A stretch of 64,000 nt of DNA from CALITV01 sp964415795 (GCA_964415795.1 CAYQBN010000007.1:91082-155081), one strand, 5' to 3'; positions 10,972 to 19,939 are shown, counted from the first letter of the stretch. Numbers and translations: made by a program. The notes: generated by a model from the letters alone, not told the origin.

Positions 10972-10974
10972 GCC

Positions 10975-11982
10975 ATGAACAAACGCAATCTTGTTCTTCT
11001 TGTCCTTTTCATCCTTCTCGTCGGCGGTTTCCTGCTCAAGAACTGGCTCGACGAGAAGAGGGTCCGTGAGAGCATCGCTCAGGAAAACGAGGTGGTGCTC
11101 GCCGGACTCACCAAAGAGCAGATCACCGAGGTCACCATCAAAGACACCGAGAAGAACACCGTGACGACGCTCGTGAAGTCGGGTGACCGCTGGACCGTGA
11201 AGGAAAAGGGGGGGGCACTCGCCGACAAATCGCTCGCCGACAAGGTGGCCGAGACACTCCCAAAGATCCGGTTCGGTCAGAAAATTGGCCCCCTCAACGA
11301 GGAGACGAAGAAAAAATATGGATTCGAGAAGGCGGTCGAGGTAGCAGTTCAGGGGAAAACGCTCCTCATTGGTCAGCCAGTTGGCGTTCGTCTTCCGATC
11401 GCAATTGAGGGCACCATCTATCTTTCGCCCAACAATGAGCGTTACACTTTCGCCCGCTATGACGGCGAATGGCGTGACCGATCGCTCTTCCCCGGGAAAA
11501 CCTCCGATGATGTCTCCGCGGTCACCGTGACTCCGGAGGGTGGCAAAGAGATAAAAGTAACGATCAATGAGAAAGGCGAAGCGACGATAACCGGGGTCGA
11601 GGGCGGCGAGCCGCAGAAAGGAAAAACCTTCGTGAACACCGTCGGCGGCCTCCGCATCAGCAACTTCGCGGACACCCCGCCCGAAACGGTCACTGACATC
11701 GAGAAGGACAAAAAGAAGGTTTCCATCGCCAAAGGGACTGTTCTCGTCGAGTTCAAGAACGGCGACAAGGTGGCGTTCGAACTCACCGGTCTCAAGGTAA
11801 AGGACAAGAGCGACTACCTCATTAGGAAGGACGGAAAGCTTCTCGGCATATCGGAATACTACTACAACAAGCTCGCGAGCCCTGAACTCGGTCCGACCCC
11901 TAAGAAAGAGACAACACCAGCGAAAATTACCCCAGCGAAGACTACCCCAACAAAATCACCTGAAAAAGAAAAGAAGAAATAA
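10975..11982 (+). CDS. DUF4340 domain protein, membrane anchored
   Basis: A 335-residue protein with one N-terminal helix (about 5-24) followed by an extracytoplasmic region. The repeated EVTIKDTE / GDRWTVKEKGGALADKSLADKVAETL pattern is typical of DUF4340, which regularly accompanies GldG-like genes. The C-terminal 35 residues are a Lys/Pro/Thr-rich low-complexity tail with repeated TPAK-like units. It starts three bases after the GldG-like gene and is the last gene before a strong terminator. It probably works with the ABC-2 module at the cell envelope, but no biochemical role is established for the family. Confidence 0.88.
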   Translation: MNKRNLVLLVLFILLVGGFLLKNWLDEKRVRESIAQENEVVLAGLTKEQITEVTIKDTEKNTVTTLVKSGDRWTVKEKGGALADKSLADKVAETLPKIRFGQKIGPLNEETKKKYGFEKAVEVAVQGKTLLIGQPVGVRLPIAIEGTIYLSPNNERYTFARYDGEWRDRSLFPGKTSDDVSAVTVTPEGGKEIKVTINEKGEATITGVEGGEPQKGKTFVNTVGGLRISNFADTPPETVTDIEKDKKKVSIAKGTVLVEFKNGDKVAFELTGLKVKDKSDYLIRKDGKLLGISEYYYNKLASPELGPTPKKETTPAKITPAKTTPTKSPEKEKKK

Positions 11983-12039
11983 GGAGCGGGTTACTCTTTC
12001 CCGGTAGCATCTCCTTCACAAAAAGGCTCTTACCGTAGT

Positions 12040-12067
12040 CCTCTCCCACATCGGGAGAGGATTTTTT
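12040..12067 (+). terminator. intrinsic terminator of the plus-strand cluster
   Basis: A perfect 8-bp stem (CCTCTCCC at 12040-12047 with GGGAGAGG at 12053-12060) and a five-base loop are followed by ATTTTTTATT. It lies 57 bases after the DUF4340 gene. Confidence 0.85.
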
Positions 12068-12133
12068 ATTCTCCCTGCTTGTGAGGCGAAGGGGTGCGGA
12101 GAGTGGTGGAGGAAAAACCGGGATAAGGGTGTT

Positions 12134-12886
12134 CTATCCTTTATCCCAGAACGCGATCTTGCCGAATGAATCGGCTTTGAGCGAGGCACCGCCGACGAGC
12201 ACGCCGTCTATGTCGGGCATTCCCATCAGTTCGGCGATGTTGTCGGGTTTGACGCTTCCGCCATAGAGAATGGTGATGTTCTCGCGTCCATAGTGCTTGC
12301 CCATGAACTTGCGGATGTACTCGTGCATCTCCTGCGCCTGCGCACCGGTCGCGTTGACGCCAGTACCGATCGCCCAGACCGGCTCGTAGGCAATGACGAG
12401 ATCTTCATCGGAACACGAAAGGTTGCCATCGAAAGCGGTCGAAAGCTGGTGGTCTATCACCGCGAAGAGTTCTCCCTTCTCGCGCTGGGGCAAGGTCTCG
12501 CCGATGCAGAAGATCATGCGGAATTTCTTTTGTTGCGCAAAGGAAACCTTACGCCGGAGGTACTCGTGAGTTTCTCCGATGACATGGCGCCGCTCCGAGT
12601 GGCCGATGATGACGGTGCGAATGCCGAGATCAACAAGCATCGAGAGGCTCACCTCGCCAGTGAAGGCACCATTCTCGGCAGGATAGAAGTTCTGGGCCGC
12701 AAGCGAGATGTTCTTTCCCTTTGCGAGCGCCGCCGCTTGGGCGAGGTAAGGAAATGACGGCGCGATGACCACTTCGCGGTCGGCCATCCCGACGCAGCGG
12801 TCGCCGAATGCCGCGAAGAAGGCGGCCGTCTCGGCGGTCATGTTGTTCATCTTCCAGTTGGCAGCGTAGATCTTTTTGCGCGTCAT
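12134..12886 (-). CDS. tpiA: triosephosphate isomerase
   Basis: TpiA interconverts dihydroxyacetone phosphate and glyceraldehyde-3-phosphate. At 250 residues it has the usual length. The N-terminal AANWKMN carries the catalytic lysine, IIGHSERR the catalytic histidine and YEPVWAIGTG the catalytic glutamate; ILYGGSVKPDN binds phosphate. ATG at 12886 has GGAGAGG upstream; the longer frame to 12916 adds ten unlikely residues. It lies 26 bases after ackA, suggesting one operon that links glycolysis with acetate production. Confidence 0.97.
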   Translation of the reverse strand: MTRKKIYAANWKMNNMTAETAAFFAAFGDRCVGMADREVVIAPSFPYLAQAAALAKGKNISLAAQNFYPAENGAFTGEVSLSMLVDLGIRTVIIGHSERRHVIGETHEYLRRKVSFAQQKKFRMIFCIGETLPQREKGELFAVIDHQLSTAFDGNLSCSDEDLVIAYEPVWAIGTGVNATGAQAQEMHEYIRKFMGKHYGRENITILYGGSVKPDNIAELMGMPDIDGVLVGGASLKADSFGKIAFWDKG

Positions 12887-12912
12887 GAACCCCTCTCCAT
12901 GCAGCGGATGTT

Positions 12913-14118
12913 TCACTTGCCTTTCGTTTCTTTGTAGAGCCGCAGCGACTCACGGGCGATGACCAGTTCCTCATTGGTCGGAACAACAAGCACTGCCACT
13001 TTGGCCTTCGCTTTAGAGATCGCCGCGAGTTTCGCGCGGAGCCCACGGTTCTTCTCCTCGTCAACCTCTATGCCCATAAACTCGAGCCCTTCACAAGCCA
13101 TGCGGCGTACATCCCAGTCGTTTTCACCGATGCCGCCGGTAAAGACGAGAACATCTACCCCGCCCATCGCCGCGGCGTAGGCACCGATGTACTTCTTGAG
13201 CCGGTAGCAAAACATCTTCATGGCAAGCTCAGCCCGTTTGTTACCTTTGCGGATGGCATCCCAGTTGTCACGCATGTCGTTCGAAACGCCACCGACACCG
13301 AGCATGCCCGATTTCTTATTGAGCATTTTTTCGAAGTCGTCGAGCGAAACACCCTTGCGCGCCGCGAAGAAGACAAGCGCCGGATCGATGTCACCGCAGC
13401 GTGTTCCCATCATGAGGCCTTCGAGGGGCGTCATGCCCATCGAGGTGTCGACCGATTTTCCTTCTTTTATCGCGGTGATCGAGCACCCGTTGCCAAGGTG
13501 CGCGGTGATGATGCGCAGTTTCTCGATAGGCTTCTTCAGGAACTTCGCCGCCTCGCTGGCAACATAGCCGTGCGAGGTGCCATGGAATCCATAGCGACGC
13601 ACCTTGTACTTTTCGTACCACGAATAATCAATGGGATAAAGGTAGGCGTAGTCGGGCATCGTTTGATGGAACGCGGTGTCAAAGCAACCGCCCTGAAAGG
13701 CGTGCGGAAATATCTTCTGCGCCGTCCGGACGCCGGTGATGTTGTGCGGGTTGTGAAGCGGGGCGAGGTCGTTGCACGCGGTCATCTTCTCAAGGACATC
13801 CTCGGTGACGACGACCGATGAGTGGTAGAACTCGCCGGCATGGACGAGCCGGTGACCGATGATGCCGATCTCCGATTTGTCACGGATGATCTCTTTCTCG
13901 GTGAGAAGATCGAGGACCGTCGCGAGCGCCGCCTCGTGATTCGGTAGCGGGATCTCTCGTTCGACCTTCTCGCCACTCGCTTCCACCTTGAGCGACACGA
14001 TACCCATCGGCAGGCCGATCTTCTCGGCGATACCTTTGCCGATGACGCTCTCGTTTGTCATGTCGAACAGTTGATACTTGATGGACGAACTGCCGCAGTT
14101 GAGCACGAAGACTTTCAT
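12913..14118 (-). CDS. ackA: acetate kinase
   Basis: AckA transfers phosphate between acetyl phosphate and ADP, making ATP and acetate in fermentation. The 401-residue protein begins MKVFVLNCGSSSIKYQ. It contains GHRLVHAGEFY, FDTAFHQTMP with the catalytic Asp, YGFHGTSHGYV, the nucleotide-binding LGNGCSITAI and FTGGIGEN. ATG at 14118 has a strong AGGAGGT six bases upstream, so the earlier start at 14148 is rejected. It is upstream of tpiA in a two-gene operon. No phosphotransacetylase gene is in the window. An inverted repeat lies 32 bases upstream of the start. Confidence 0.97.
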   Translation of the reverse strand: MKVFVLNCGSSSIKYQLFDMTNESVIGKGIAEKIGLPMGIVSLKVEASGEKVEREIPLPNHEAALATVLDLLTEKEIIRDKSEIGIIGHRLVHAGEFYHSSVVVTEDVLEKMTACNDLAPLHNPHNITGVRTAQKIFPHAFQGGCFDTAFHQTMPDYAYLYPIDYSWYEKYKVRRYGFHGTSHGYVASEAAKFLKKPIEKLRIITAHLGNGCSITAIKEGKSVDTSMGMTPLEGLMMGTRCGDIDPALVFFAARKGVSLDDFEKMLNKKSGMLGVGGVSNDMRDNWDAIRKGNKRAELAMKMFCYRLKKYIGAYAAAMGGVDVLVFTGGIGENDWDVRRMACEGLEFMGIEVDEEKNRGLRAKLAAISKAKAKVAVLVVPTNEELVIARESLRLYKETKGK

Positions 14119-14149
14119 GACGACCTCCTGAAGGATCACGGTGTTCACT

Positions 14150-14177
14150 CGCCGGAGACCTTATCCACCCTCCGGCG
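14150..14177. promoter_or_regulatory. inverted repeat upstream of ackA, candidate operator
   Basis: CGCCGGAG (14150-14157) is repeated as CTCCGGCG (14170-14177) around a 12-base spacer. It lies in the divergent region between ackA and the M49-like peptidase gene. It has no T-tract, so it does not look like a terminator. Operator use is a guess. Confidence 0.3.
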
Positions 14178-14254
14178 CTTTGGCAAGAAAAATAGACTTC
14201 CCTCATTCCGCACGCTATCTTTTTCCAACCGAACAACCTTGACGGGAGGAATCC

Positions 14255-15802
14255 ATGAGCCGCGCGAAGGAAGTTTTGAGCAAATTCAAGGAGATCGAAG
14301 TCGGGTATGACCTGAGCCTGCTTTCCGACGACATCCGCGACGCTCTGCCACACCTTGTCGCCGCGATGGATGTCGTGAGCGAGATCTACCGCCGCCAAGA
14401 GGACGAGCGACTGCCCGGCATCTGGAAAAAGGTGATGGCAAGCGGCGACGAGGAGAAGAAGCGTTTCTACCGCCGGTTTCAAGGACCGTGGGACCAACTG
14501 AGCGACTATGCGACCGTTTATCCCGAGGATCTCCCTGACCGGGCAAAAGGATGCGCCTTCTATCCCGAGGGCATGGATGCCTCTGCACTAGAAAAAGCCT
14601 TTGCGCAGGCCTCGCCCGACGAGCAGGAAAAACTCCGCGACACCTATACCGTTGTCCGTAAGCAGAACGGCACACTCGTCGCGATCCCCTATCACGAATA
14701 CTACCGCGCCGATCTCGAACGGCTCGCAGACTACATCAAAAAGGCGGCGGCGCTCATCAAGCATACCGGCTTGAAACACTACCTCCTCAATCGTGCCAAT
14801 GGCCTCCTCACTGGAAACTACCGCGACACCGAGGCAGAGTGGGTGCGGCTCACCGATGCACCGCTCGAGGTGGTTTTCGGCCCGTTCGAAGTCTACGCCG
14901 ACGGTCTGCTCGGACTCAAGGCGATGTTCGAAGGCTTCCTGCTGGCGGTCGACCACGAGAAAGGAGCACAGCTCAAGGAGATAGAAAAGAACCTCGACAA
15001 ACTCGCCGCCCTCTTCCCGATGCCGGCGGGCGCCCAGCCGGCGGTCGGCGGGATGGCACCCATGGTGGTGGCACACGAACTCTACGCGGCGGGCGAGGCC
15101 TACCACGGCATCATGACGAGCGCCTTCAATCTGCCGAACGACCCGTGGGTGCGCGGGAATGTCGGCTGGAAACAGGTGATGATCTACAACATCATGCAGG
15201 CGAAGTTCAGGACCTGCACCGCGGTCATCGCCAAACGGATATCGGACGGCCGCATCGCCGCGGAGTTCGACCCTTACTTCTACTTCGTCCTCATGCACGA
15301 GGTAAGCCACGGGCTCGGCCCTGCCTACCGCGCCGACGGGACGAAGGCAGCGCAGGCGATCGGCGCCGCGTATACCACGGTAGAAGAGGCAAAGGCCGAT
15401 ATCGGCGGACTCGTCCTCTTGCTCAAAGCAGGCGGCACATACGGCATACCGCGGTTCGGGACCCGCCAGATGCTCGATTCGTTCTTCGCCGGCCTTTTCC
15501 GTTCGATGCGGTTTGGCGTCCACGAGGCGCACGGCGGCGCCAATGTGATAGAGTTCAACTGGATGAAGACGCACGGGGTCATCGAGGTGAAGGCCGACGG
15601 TTCGTTCGTCACCCACGACGCGAACTTCGCGAAGGCGGCTGGCGACCTGCTCGAGGAGTTATGCCGCATCGAGGCGGCGGCGACCCCGGATGAAGCAGCC
15701 GCCTTCGTCAAGAAATGGGCGCATCCCGGCAAGGAGATCCTCGACGCCCTCGAAAAACTCAAGGACATCCCCATCGACATCACGCCAATCTATACGCGGT
15801 AG
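14255..15802 (+). CDS. M49-like (dipeptidyl peptidase III-like) zinc metallopeptidase
   Basis: A 515-residue cytoplasmic-looking protein without signal peptide. Two separated zinc motifs are visible: HEVSHGLGP (His348, Glu349, His352) and EEAKAD (about 377-382), about 25 residues apart. Order and spacing match the M49 family, in which the second motif supplies the glutamate ligand. Classical M49 enzymes have one extra residue in the first motif (HExxxH), whereas this protein has HExxH, as do several bacterial relatives often labelled simply Zn-dependent hydrolase. ATG at 14255 is preceded by GGGAGG. The likely role is oligopeptide trimming, but substrates are unknown. Confidence 0.8.
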   Translation: MSRAKEVLSKFKEIEVGYDLSLLSDDIRDALPHLVAAMDVVSEIYRRQEDERLPGIWKKVMASGDEEKKRFYRRFQGPWDQLSDYATVYPEDLPDRAKGCAFYPEGMDASALEKAFAQASPDEQEKLRDTYTVVRKQNGTLVAIPYHEYYRADLERLADYIKKAAALIKHTGLKHYLLNRANGLLTGNYRDTEAEWVRLTDAPLEVVFGPFEVYADGLLGLKAMFEGFLLAVDHEKGAQLKEIEKNLDKLAALFPMPAGAQPAVGGMAPMVVAHELYAAGEAYHGIMTSAFNLPNDPWVRGNVGWKQVMIYNIMQAKFRTCTAVIAKRISDGRIAAEFDPYFYFVLMHEVSHGLGPAYRADGTKAAQAIGAAYTTVEEAKADIGGLVLLLKAGGTYGIPRFGTRQMLDSFFAGLFRSMRFGVHEAHGGANVIEFNWMKTHGVIEVKADGSFVTHDANFAKAAGDLLEELCRIEAAATPDEAAAFVKKWAHPGKEILDALEKLKDIPIDITPIYTR

Positions 15803-15811
15803 ATCCTCTCT

Positions 15812-15839
15812 TTGACAAACGCGCCGCGTGTGATACGAT
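15812..15839 (+). promoter_or_regulatory. sigma70-like promoter of the S41 protease gene
   Basis: TTGACA (15812-15817) is followed after 16 bases by TACGAT (15834-15839). The start codon lies 28 bases after the -10 box. Confidence 0.6.
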
Positions 15840-15867
15840 GCTTTTGTTGATAACAGGGGAGGATCCC

Positions 15868-17235
15868 ATGAAACGGATTGTCGCGACGGCATGGTGCCTC
15901 GGCCTCCTTTTCCTTTCGTGCGAGAACGAGATCGCCGGGCTCTCACCGTGGGACGCCGATTCCTACTACGGCGAGGGAAACGGTTACGACTGGGAGAACA
16001 ACCCCGCTGGGATGCCGGAGAACAAGCCGGGCATTGCCGAGTGCTCGATCGATGACATCGACCTCTGGATACTCGACACGATGTGGGACATGTACCTTTG
16101 GTACGATCACCTTGCCGACGACATAGACTTCCGCGGCTGGAGCGAACCGGGCGACTTTTTACACTCCATTAAATACAGCGCCGACCGCTTCAGTTATATC
16201 TCCAAGAAGGAGGATCACGACGACTACTACGCCGGCAAGTACTACGGCTTTGGTTTCGGCTTCCGGAAACTTCCCGAGTATGTGGTCTATGTGACACTCG
16301 TCATCCCCGGCGGCCCCGCCGACCTCGCCGGCATGCGCCGAGGTCAGCGCATCGTGAAGATAGACGGATATACGATTCAGGAAATCGAGGAGAACAACCT
16401 CTGGAGCGAGGTGACCTCACGCCCCGAGGACAAGAAGGACATCCCCATCGAGTATGTGGTCGAAGAAAATGGCGAGGAGAAGACGCTCGTCCTCTACGCC
16501 GGCGAAGTGACGGCGCCATCCATCTACAAGACCACGGTGCTCGACGACGGTGGCCGGAAGGTGGGTTACCTCATGCTCAAGTCGTTCATCAACTCGACCA
16601 ACGGCGAACTCGACGAAGCCTTCGCCGCCTTCAAGGCGGAGGGGATCACCGATCTCATCGTCGACCTGCGCTACAACGGCGGCGGCTGGATTGACGGCGC
16701 AGAGCATCTCGCGAGCCTCATCACCGGCGGCGATCTCAAAGGGGAACTCTTTACGCGGCTCACCTACAACGATAAGCATCAAGACTACAACAGCGATTAC
16801 CACTTCAAGGACTACAGTCAGAGCCTCGAACTCAGCCGAGTCGCCTTCATCACGACCGGCGGCACCGCCTCGGCCTCCGAGGTGGTCATCAATGGCCTCC
16901 GGTCGTATATCGAGGTGCTCATTGTGGGAGACAAGACCTACGGCAAACCGGTCGGCATGAACCCGATGAGCCGGTGCGACTATACGCTCGTTCCGATCAC
17001 CTTCAAACTCGCGAACGCCGAAGGTTACGGCGACTACTACGAAGGACTTCCCGCCGACTGCGCCGCCGAGGACGATGTGACCCACGACTTCGGCGACCCT
17101 GCCGAGGCCTCGCTCCGTGCGGCACTTTCGATGCTCCGCGACAAGGCTTGCCCCGCCGCCCCGGTACCGTATGCGTGGAACCCCGATGAGATAGATGTCC
17201 GGACGGTCCCCTACCGGATGGGTTGGCTGTTCTAG
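15868..17235 (+). CDS. S41-family (C-terminal processing) protease, lipoprotein
   Basis: A 455-residue predicted lipoprotein whose signal peptide ends in LLFLSC. A PDZ-like segment (about 130-190, GGPADLAGMRRGQRIVKIDG) precedes the tail-specific protease core. The catalytic region shows the GTASASEV nucleophile motif (Ser335-Glu338) and the TYGKP segment with Lys360, the Ser/Lys dyad of S41 enzymes. ATG at 15868 is chosen because GGGGAGG and a promoter precede it; the longer open frame back to 15715 overlaps the preceding gene. It would degrade or trim envelope proteins from the periplasmic face of a membrane. The specific target is unknown. Confidence 0.9.
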   Translation: MKRIVATAWCLGLLFLSCENEIAGLSPWDADSYYGEGNGYDWENNPAGMPENKPGIAECSIDDIDLWILDTMWDMYLWYDHLADDIDFRGWSEPGDFLHSIKYSADRFSYISKKEDHDDYYAGKYYGFGFGFRKLPEYVVYVTLVIPGGPADLAGMRRGQRIVKIDGYTIQEIEENNLWSEVTSRPEDKKDIPIEYVVEENGEEKTLVLYAGEVTAPSIYKTTVLDDGGRKVGYLMLKSFINSTNGELDEAFAAFKAEGITDLIVDLRYNGGGWIDGAEHLASLITGGDLKGELFTRLTYNDKHQDYNSDYHFKDYSQSLELSRVAFITTGGTASASEVVINGLRSYIEVLIVGDKTYGKPVGMNPMSRCDYTLVPITFKLANAEGYGDYYEGLPADCAAEDDVTHDFGDPAEASLRAALSMLRDKACPAAPVPYAWNPDEIDVRTVPYRMGWLF

Positions 17236-17256
17236 AAGAGAAAGATTCTCAAAAAA

Positions 17257-18528
17257 TCAGTTCGGCACGAAGGTCAGGGTGTCGCCGCTCACTTCCATGA
17301 GCGTGATCACTTCGCCGTCGCGCTGATACTGGTAGATCGTCACATCGCCGGAAAGATTGCCGACCACTTCGTTCCCGAGCCGCGTCCAGCGGGCATAGTT
17401 GTCGGTTCCGTCAAGCGTGAAGGTCTTCGGTACCGACCAACCGATGGTATAGGCGCGCAACTGGAACTCTATCTTGCTCCCGTCGTCGGTCGTTCCGTAG
17501 AAGGTGGTTCGGAAATAGACGCCACCGGTGAAGGGGGTACGGGTCATGAGATCGGCACCGATAAATTCGACGGTTTCCGCACCATTGACGATCGTCACCT
17601 GCGCATTAGGGACGCTCGTTGTCTGATCGTGATAGTAATAGAGCGTCGAATACTTCTCCCCTTGGCACTCTCCCTCGTACATCACCGACACGCCGGCCTT
17701 ATTCGCAAGACAAGCATTCTCATAGGTGTTCCCATCGCAACCACACACGGGATCCATGATCAACGGGCAGTCGACCGGATAGTCGGTACAGGTTCCCGGA
17801 CCGGCACACGCCCCTACCTCATAGAGACAGAACTGCGGGGTACTTCCCGAACCAGCGCATTCCTCATCCGAGTAGCATCCCGGCTCCGTACTGCACTCGC
17901 CCTCATAATCCACATTGACTCCCGCTACCGCCGCGTCACACTCACTCCCGTAGGTCACGCCGTCACAGCCGCACACTGGAGCATACATGGGTGGGCATAT
18001 CTGCGGCCGCATTTCACACGTACCAGCAAGATAGGCATCACAGGTGCCATCAGGCTTGGCGCAGTACTCGGTCGGCGCACAGTCATCATTAGTGCCACAG
18101 GAGGTTACCACCGTATCGTCATCGGGAAGAGGACTATCGTCTTTTATCGGTATGTCTTCATCAGGCCAGATCATGCCATCGTCGGTGATCGGCGTCTCGT
18201 CGTCGGTAACGACCGTCCCATCATCGCTGATCGGCTCCTCATCATCGGTGATGACGGTGCCATCGTCGGGAATCACCTGCCCATCGTCACTGATCAGTTG
18301 ACCGTCGTCGGTGACGATCTGACCGTCATCGGTCACTATCTGACCATCGTCAGTGGTCATCCCATCATCATTCAAGAGATCGTCGCTCATCAGATCATCG
18401 GTGTCGGTAACCCCGATGCCGTCCTGATCGGTCACCGCGGTGTCGGGGCCCGGCTTGCGGATCGTCGTGCCGTCGTCGCAGGCAACGGTGACCAAAAGAA
18501 GCGCACTTACGAGAAAGAATACTTTCAT
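17257..18528 (-). CDS. lipoprotein with Asp-rich tether and two Kazal-type domains
   Basis: A 423-residue protein with a lipobox (LLLVTVAC), then about 100 residues of Asp-rich low complexity built on a seven-residue DDGQIVT-like unit. Next come a small cysteine-rich segment (CGTNDDCAPTEYCAKPDGTC) and two Kazal-type modules with the PVCGCDG-x-TY-x2-xC signature (about residues 175-215 and 245-290). The last 130 residues (from GEKYSTLYYY to TLTFVPN) are shared with the neighbouring paralogue. Kazal modules inhibit serine proteases in eukaryotes; inhibition here is inference. It starts 25 bases after the paralogue with AGGAGG upstream, so the pair is one operon. Confidence 0.85.
   Translation of the reverse strand: MKVFFLVSALLLVTVACDDGTTIRKPGPDTAVTDQDGIGVTDTDDLMSDDLLNDDGMTTDDGQIVTDDGQIVTDDGQLISDDGQVIPDDGTVITDDEEPISDDGTVVTDDETPITDDGMIWPDEDIPIKDDSPLPDDDTVVTSCGTNDDCAPTEYCAKPDGTCDAYLAGTCEMRPQICPPMYAPVCGCDGVTYGSECDAAVAGVNVDYEGECSTEPGCYSDEECAGSGSTPQFCLYEVGACAGPGTCTDYPVDCPLIMDPVCGCDGNTYENACLANKAGVSVMYEGECQGEKYSTLYYYHDQTTSVPNAQVTIVNGAETVEFIGADLMTRTPFTGGVYFRTTFYGTTDDGSKIEFQLRAYTIGWSVPKTFTLDGTDNYARWTRLGNEVVGNLSGDVTIYQYQRDGEVITLMEVSGDTLTFVPN
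18187..18354 (-). repeat. 21-bp degenerate tandem repeat encoding the Asp-rich tether
   Basis: About eight imperfect 21-base units encode DDGxxxx heptads in the lipoprotein tether. Units drift in the last four residues while the DDG or DDE core is kept. Confidence 0.6.
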
Positions 18529-18553
18529 GGCATTCCTCCTTTACTTTCCCATA

Positions 18554-19939
18554 TTAGTTCGGAACAAAGGTCAGTTGATCACCGCTCATCTCGATGAGTG
18601 TTATCGTGTTGTCGTTCCGGTTGTATTGCGATATCGTCACATCGCCGTAGAGGTTGCCGAGGAGCACCTCGGTCCCCCCGCCATAGAAATTGGTCCAATG
18701 GGCATAGGAGTTGGTTCCATCGAGAGAGACGGTAAGAGGGATCTGACTGCCCTGTACGAGCCGCAACTGCAGGTTTACCACTCCGCCGCCTTCCGCGCCG
18801 TAGAAGGTGGTCCGCAGGTAGACATACTGCGTGGTGGCCTCTCGTGACACCAGTTCGGCGCCGTCGAAGGTCACCGTCCCGTCACCGGTAACAATGACCA
18901 CCTGGGCATTCGGCTGTTCCATCGAAGATTGGTCATAATAGTAATACAGCGTCGAATACTTTTCGCCTCCGCATTCCCCTTCGTAAGCAACGTTGACAAG
19001 AACGGCATGAGCGAAGCATTCATTATCATAGGTCTTGCCGTCGCAACCGCAAACCGGCGCATAGAGTTTCGGACAATCGTCCATGTTCGGCGCAAGGATG
19101 CAATCCCCCGGACCTTCACAGGATCCTTTTTTGAATTGGCAGAATCCGGTCCCACCATAAGGGGAACTCGGACACTCCTCGTTACTGAAGCAACCCTGCT
19201 CTGGACCACATTCTCCTTCATAAGCGACATTCATGAAATTGGCATGGGCAACGCATTCGTTTTCATAGGTTTTTCCATTACATCCGCAGACCGGCGCATA
19301 GACCTCGGGACAACCGGTCTCAGGCATTACACAAACGCCGAGACCACTGTCACAAACGCCGGTGTCTTTCTGGCAAAGCATCGCAACGAAGTCGCCGCAC
19401 TCCTCGTTGGTGGTACAGGTCGTGACGGTGCCGCATTCTCCCTCATACGAGATGTTCACGCCTGCAGCGTTCGCAAAACAGGGATGCTGGTATGTCTTCC
19501 CGTCACAGCCGCAAACCTCGATAATCGCTGAATAGGCCATGCACTCCTGCTCGGTCGGACGCCGCTCGCACGAGCCGACGAACGAAGGATCCTCGCAGGT
19601 ACCGTTCGGCTTGGCACAGAACTCGGTATCGCCGCAGTCGCCGTTGCCATAACAGGAATTCGGCGGCAGATCTTCGTCAGGAAGCGGGAGATCGGTCGCT
19701 TCATCAGTGAGAACATCATCGCTGAGAGACTCCCCCTCATCGTTGAGAGGCTCTCCGTCCTCGTTCACCGGCTCACCGTCGTCGTTGACGAGGTGACTGT
19801 CATCGCTGAGCAGATCGTCCGTCACGCCGGTCTGGTCGACATCGTTCGTCCCCGTATCGGGCCCCGGTTTTTTCGATGTGTTGTCATCGCATCCAAGAAG
19901 AAAGGAACCAAGCATCACGATAGCAACGAAAAATCTCAT
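18554..19939 (-). CDS. lipoprotein with Asp-rich tether and three Kazal-type domains
   Basis: A 461-residue paralogue of the gene that follows it. The lipobox is FLLGC, and the KPGPDT motif directly after it is shared with the paralogue. An Asp-rich tether (about residues 30-95) leads to a small Cys-rich segment and three Kazal-type modules, each ending in YEGEC. The modules alternate with EGF-like cysteine pairs. The C-terminal domain (GEKYSTLYYYYDQ to QLTFVPN) matches the paralogue closely. ATG at 19939 has GGAGGG upstream; the longer frame to 20191 would lose the signal peptide. The protein would sit on the outer membrane or cell surface; function is unknown. Confidence 0.85.
   Translation of the reverse strand: MRFFVAIVMLGSFLLGCDDNTSKKPGPDTGTNDVDQTGVTDDLLSDDSHLVNDDGEPVNEDGEPLNDEGESLSDDVLTDEATDLPLPDEDLPPNSCYGNGDCGDTEFCAKPNGTCEDPSFVGSCERRPTEQECMAYSAIIEVCGCDGKTYQHPCFANAAGVNISYEGECGTVTTCTTNEECGDFVAMLCQKDTGVCDSGLGVCVMPETGCPEVYAPVCGCNGKTYENECVAHANFMNVAYEGECGPEQGCFSNEECPSSPYGGTGFCQFKKGSCEGPGDCILAPNMDDCPKLYAPVCGCDGKTYDNECFAHAVLVNVAYEGECGGEKYSTLYYYYDQSSMEQPNAQVVIVTGDGTVTFDGAELVSREATTQYVYLRTTFYGAEGGGVVNLQLRLVQGSQIPLTVSLDGTNSYAHWTNFYGGGTEVLLGNLYGDVTISQYNRNDNTITLIEMSGDQLTFVPN

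Noticed and set aside
17236..17256. Possible terminator between the converging S41 and Kazal genes
   Set aside because: The stem (GAGAA with TTCTC) is only five base pairs and the following run is A on the plus strand, so support is too weak in either direction.
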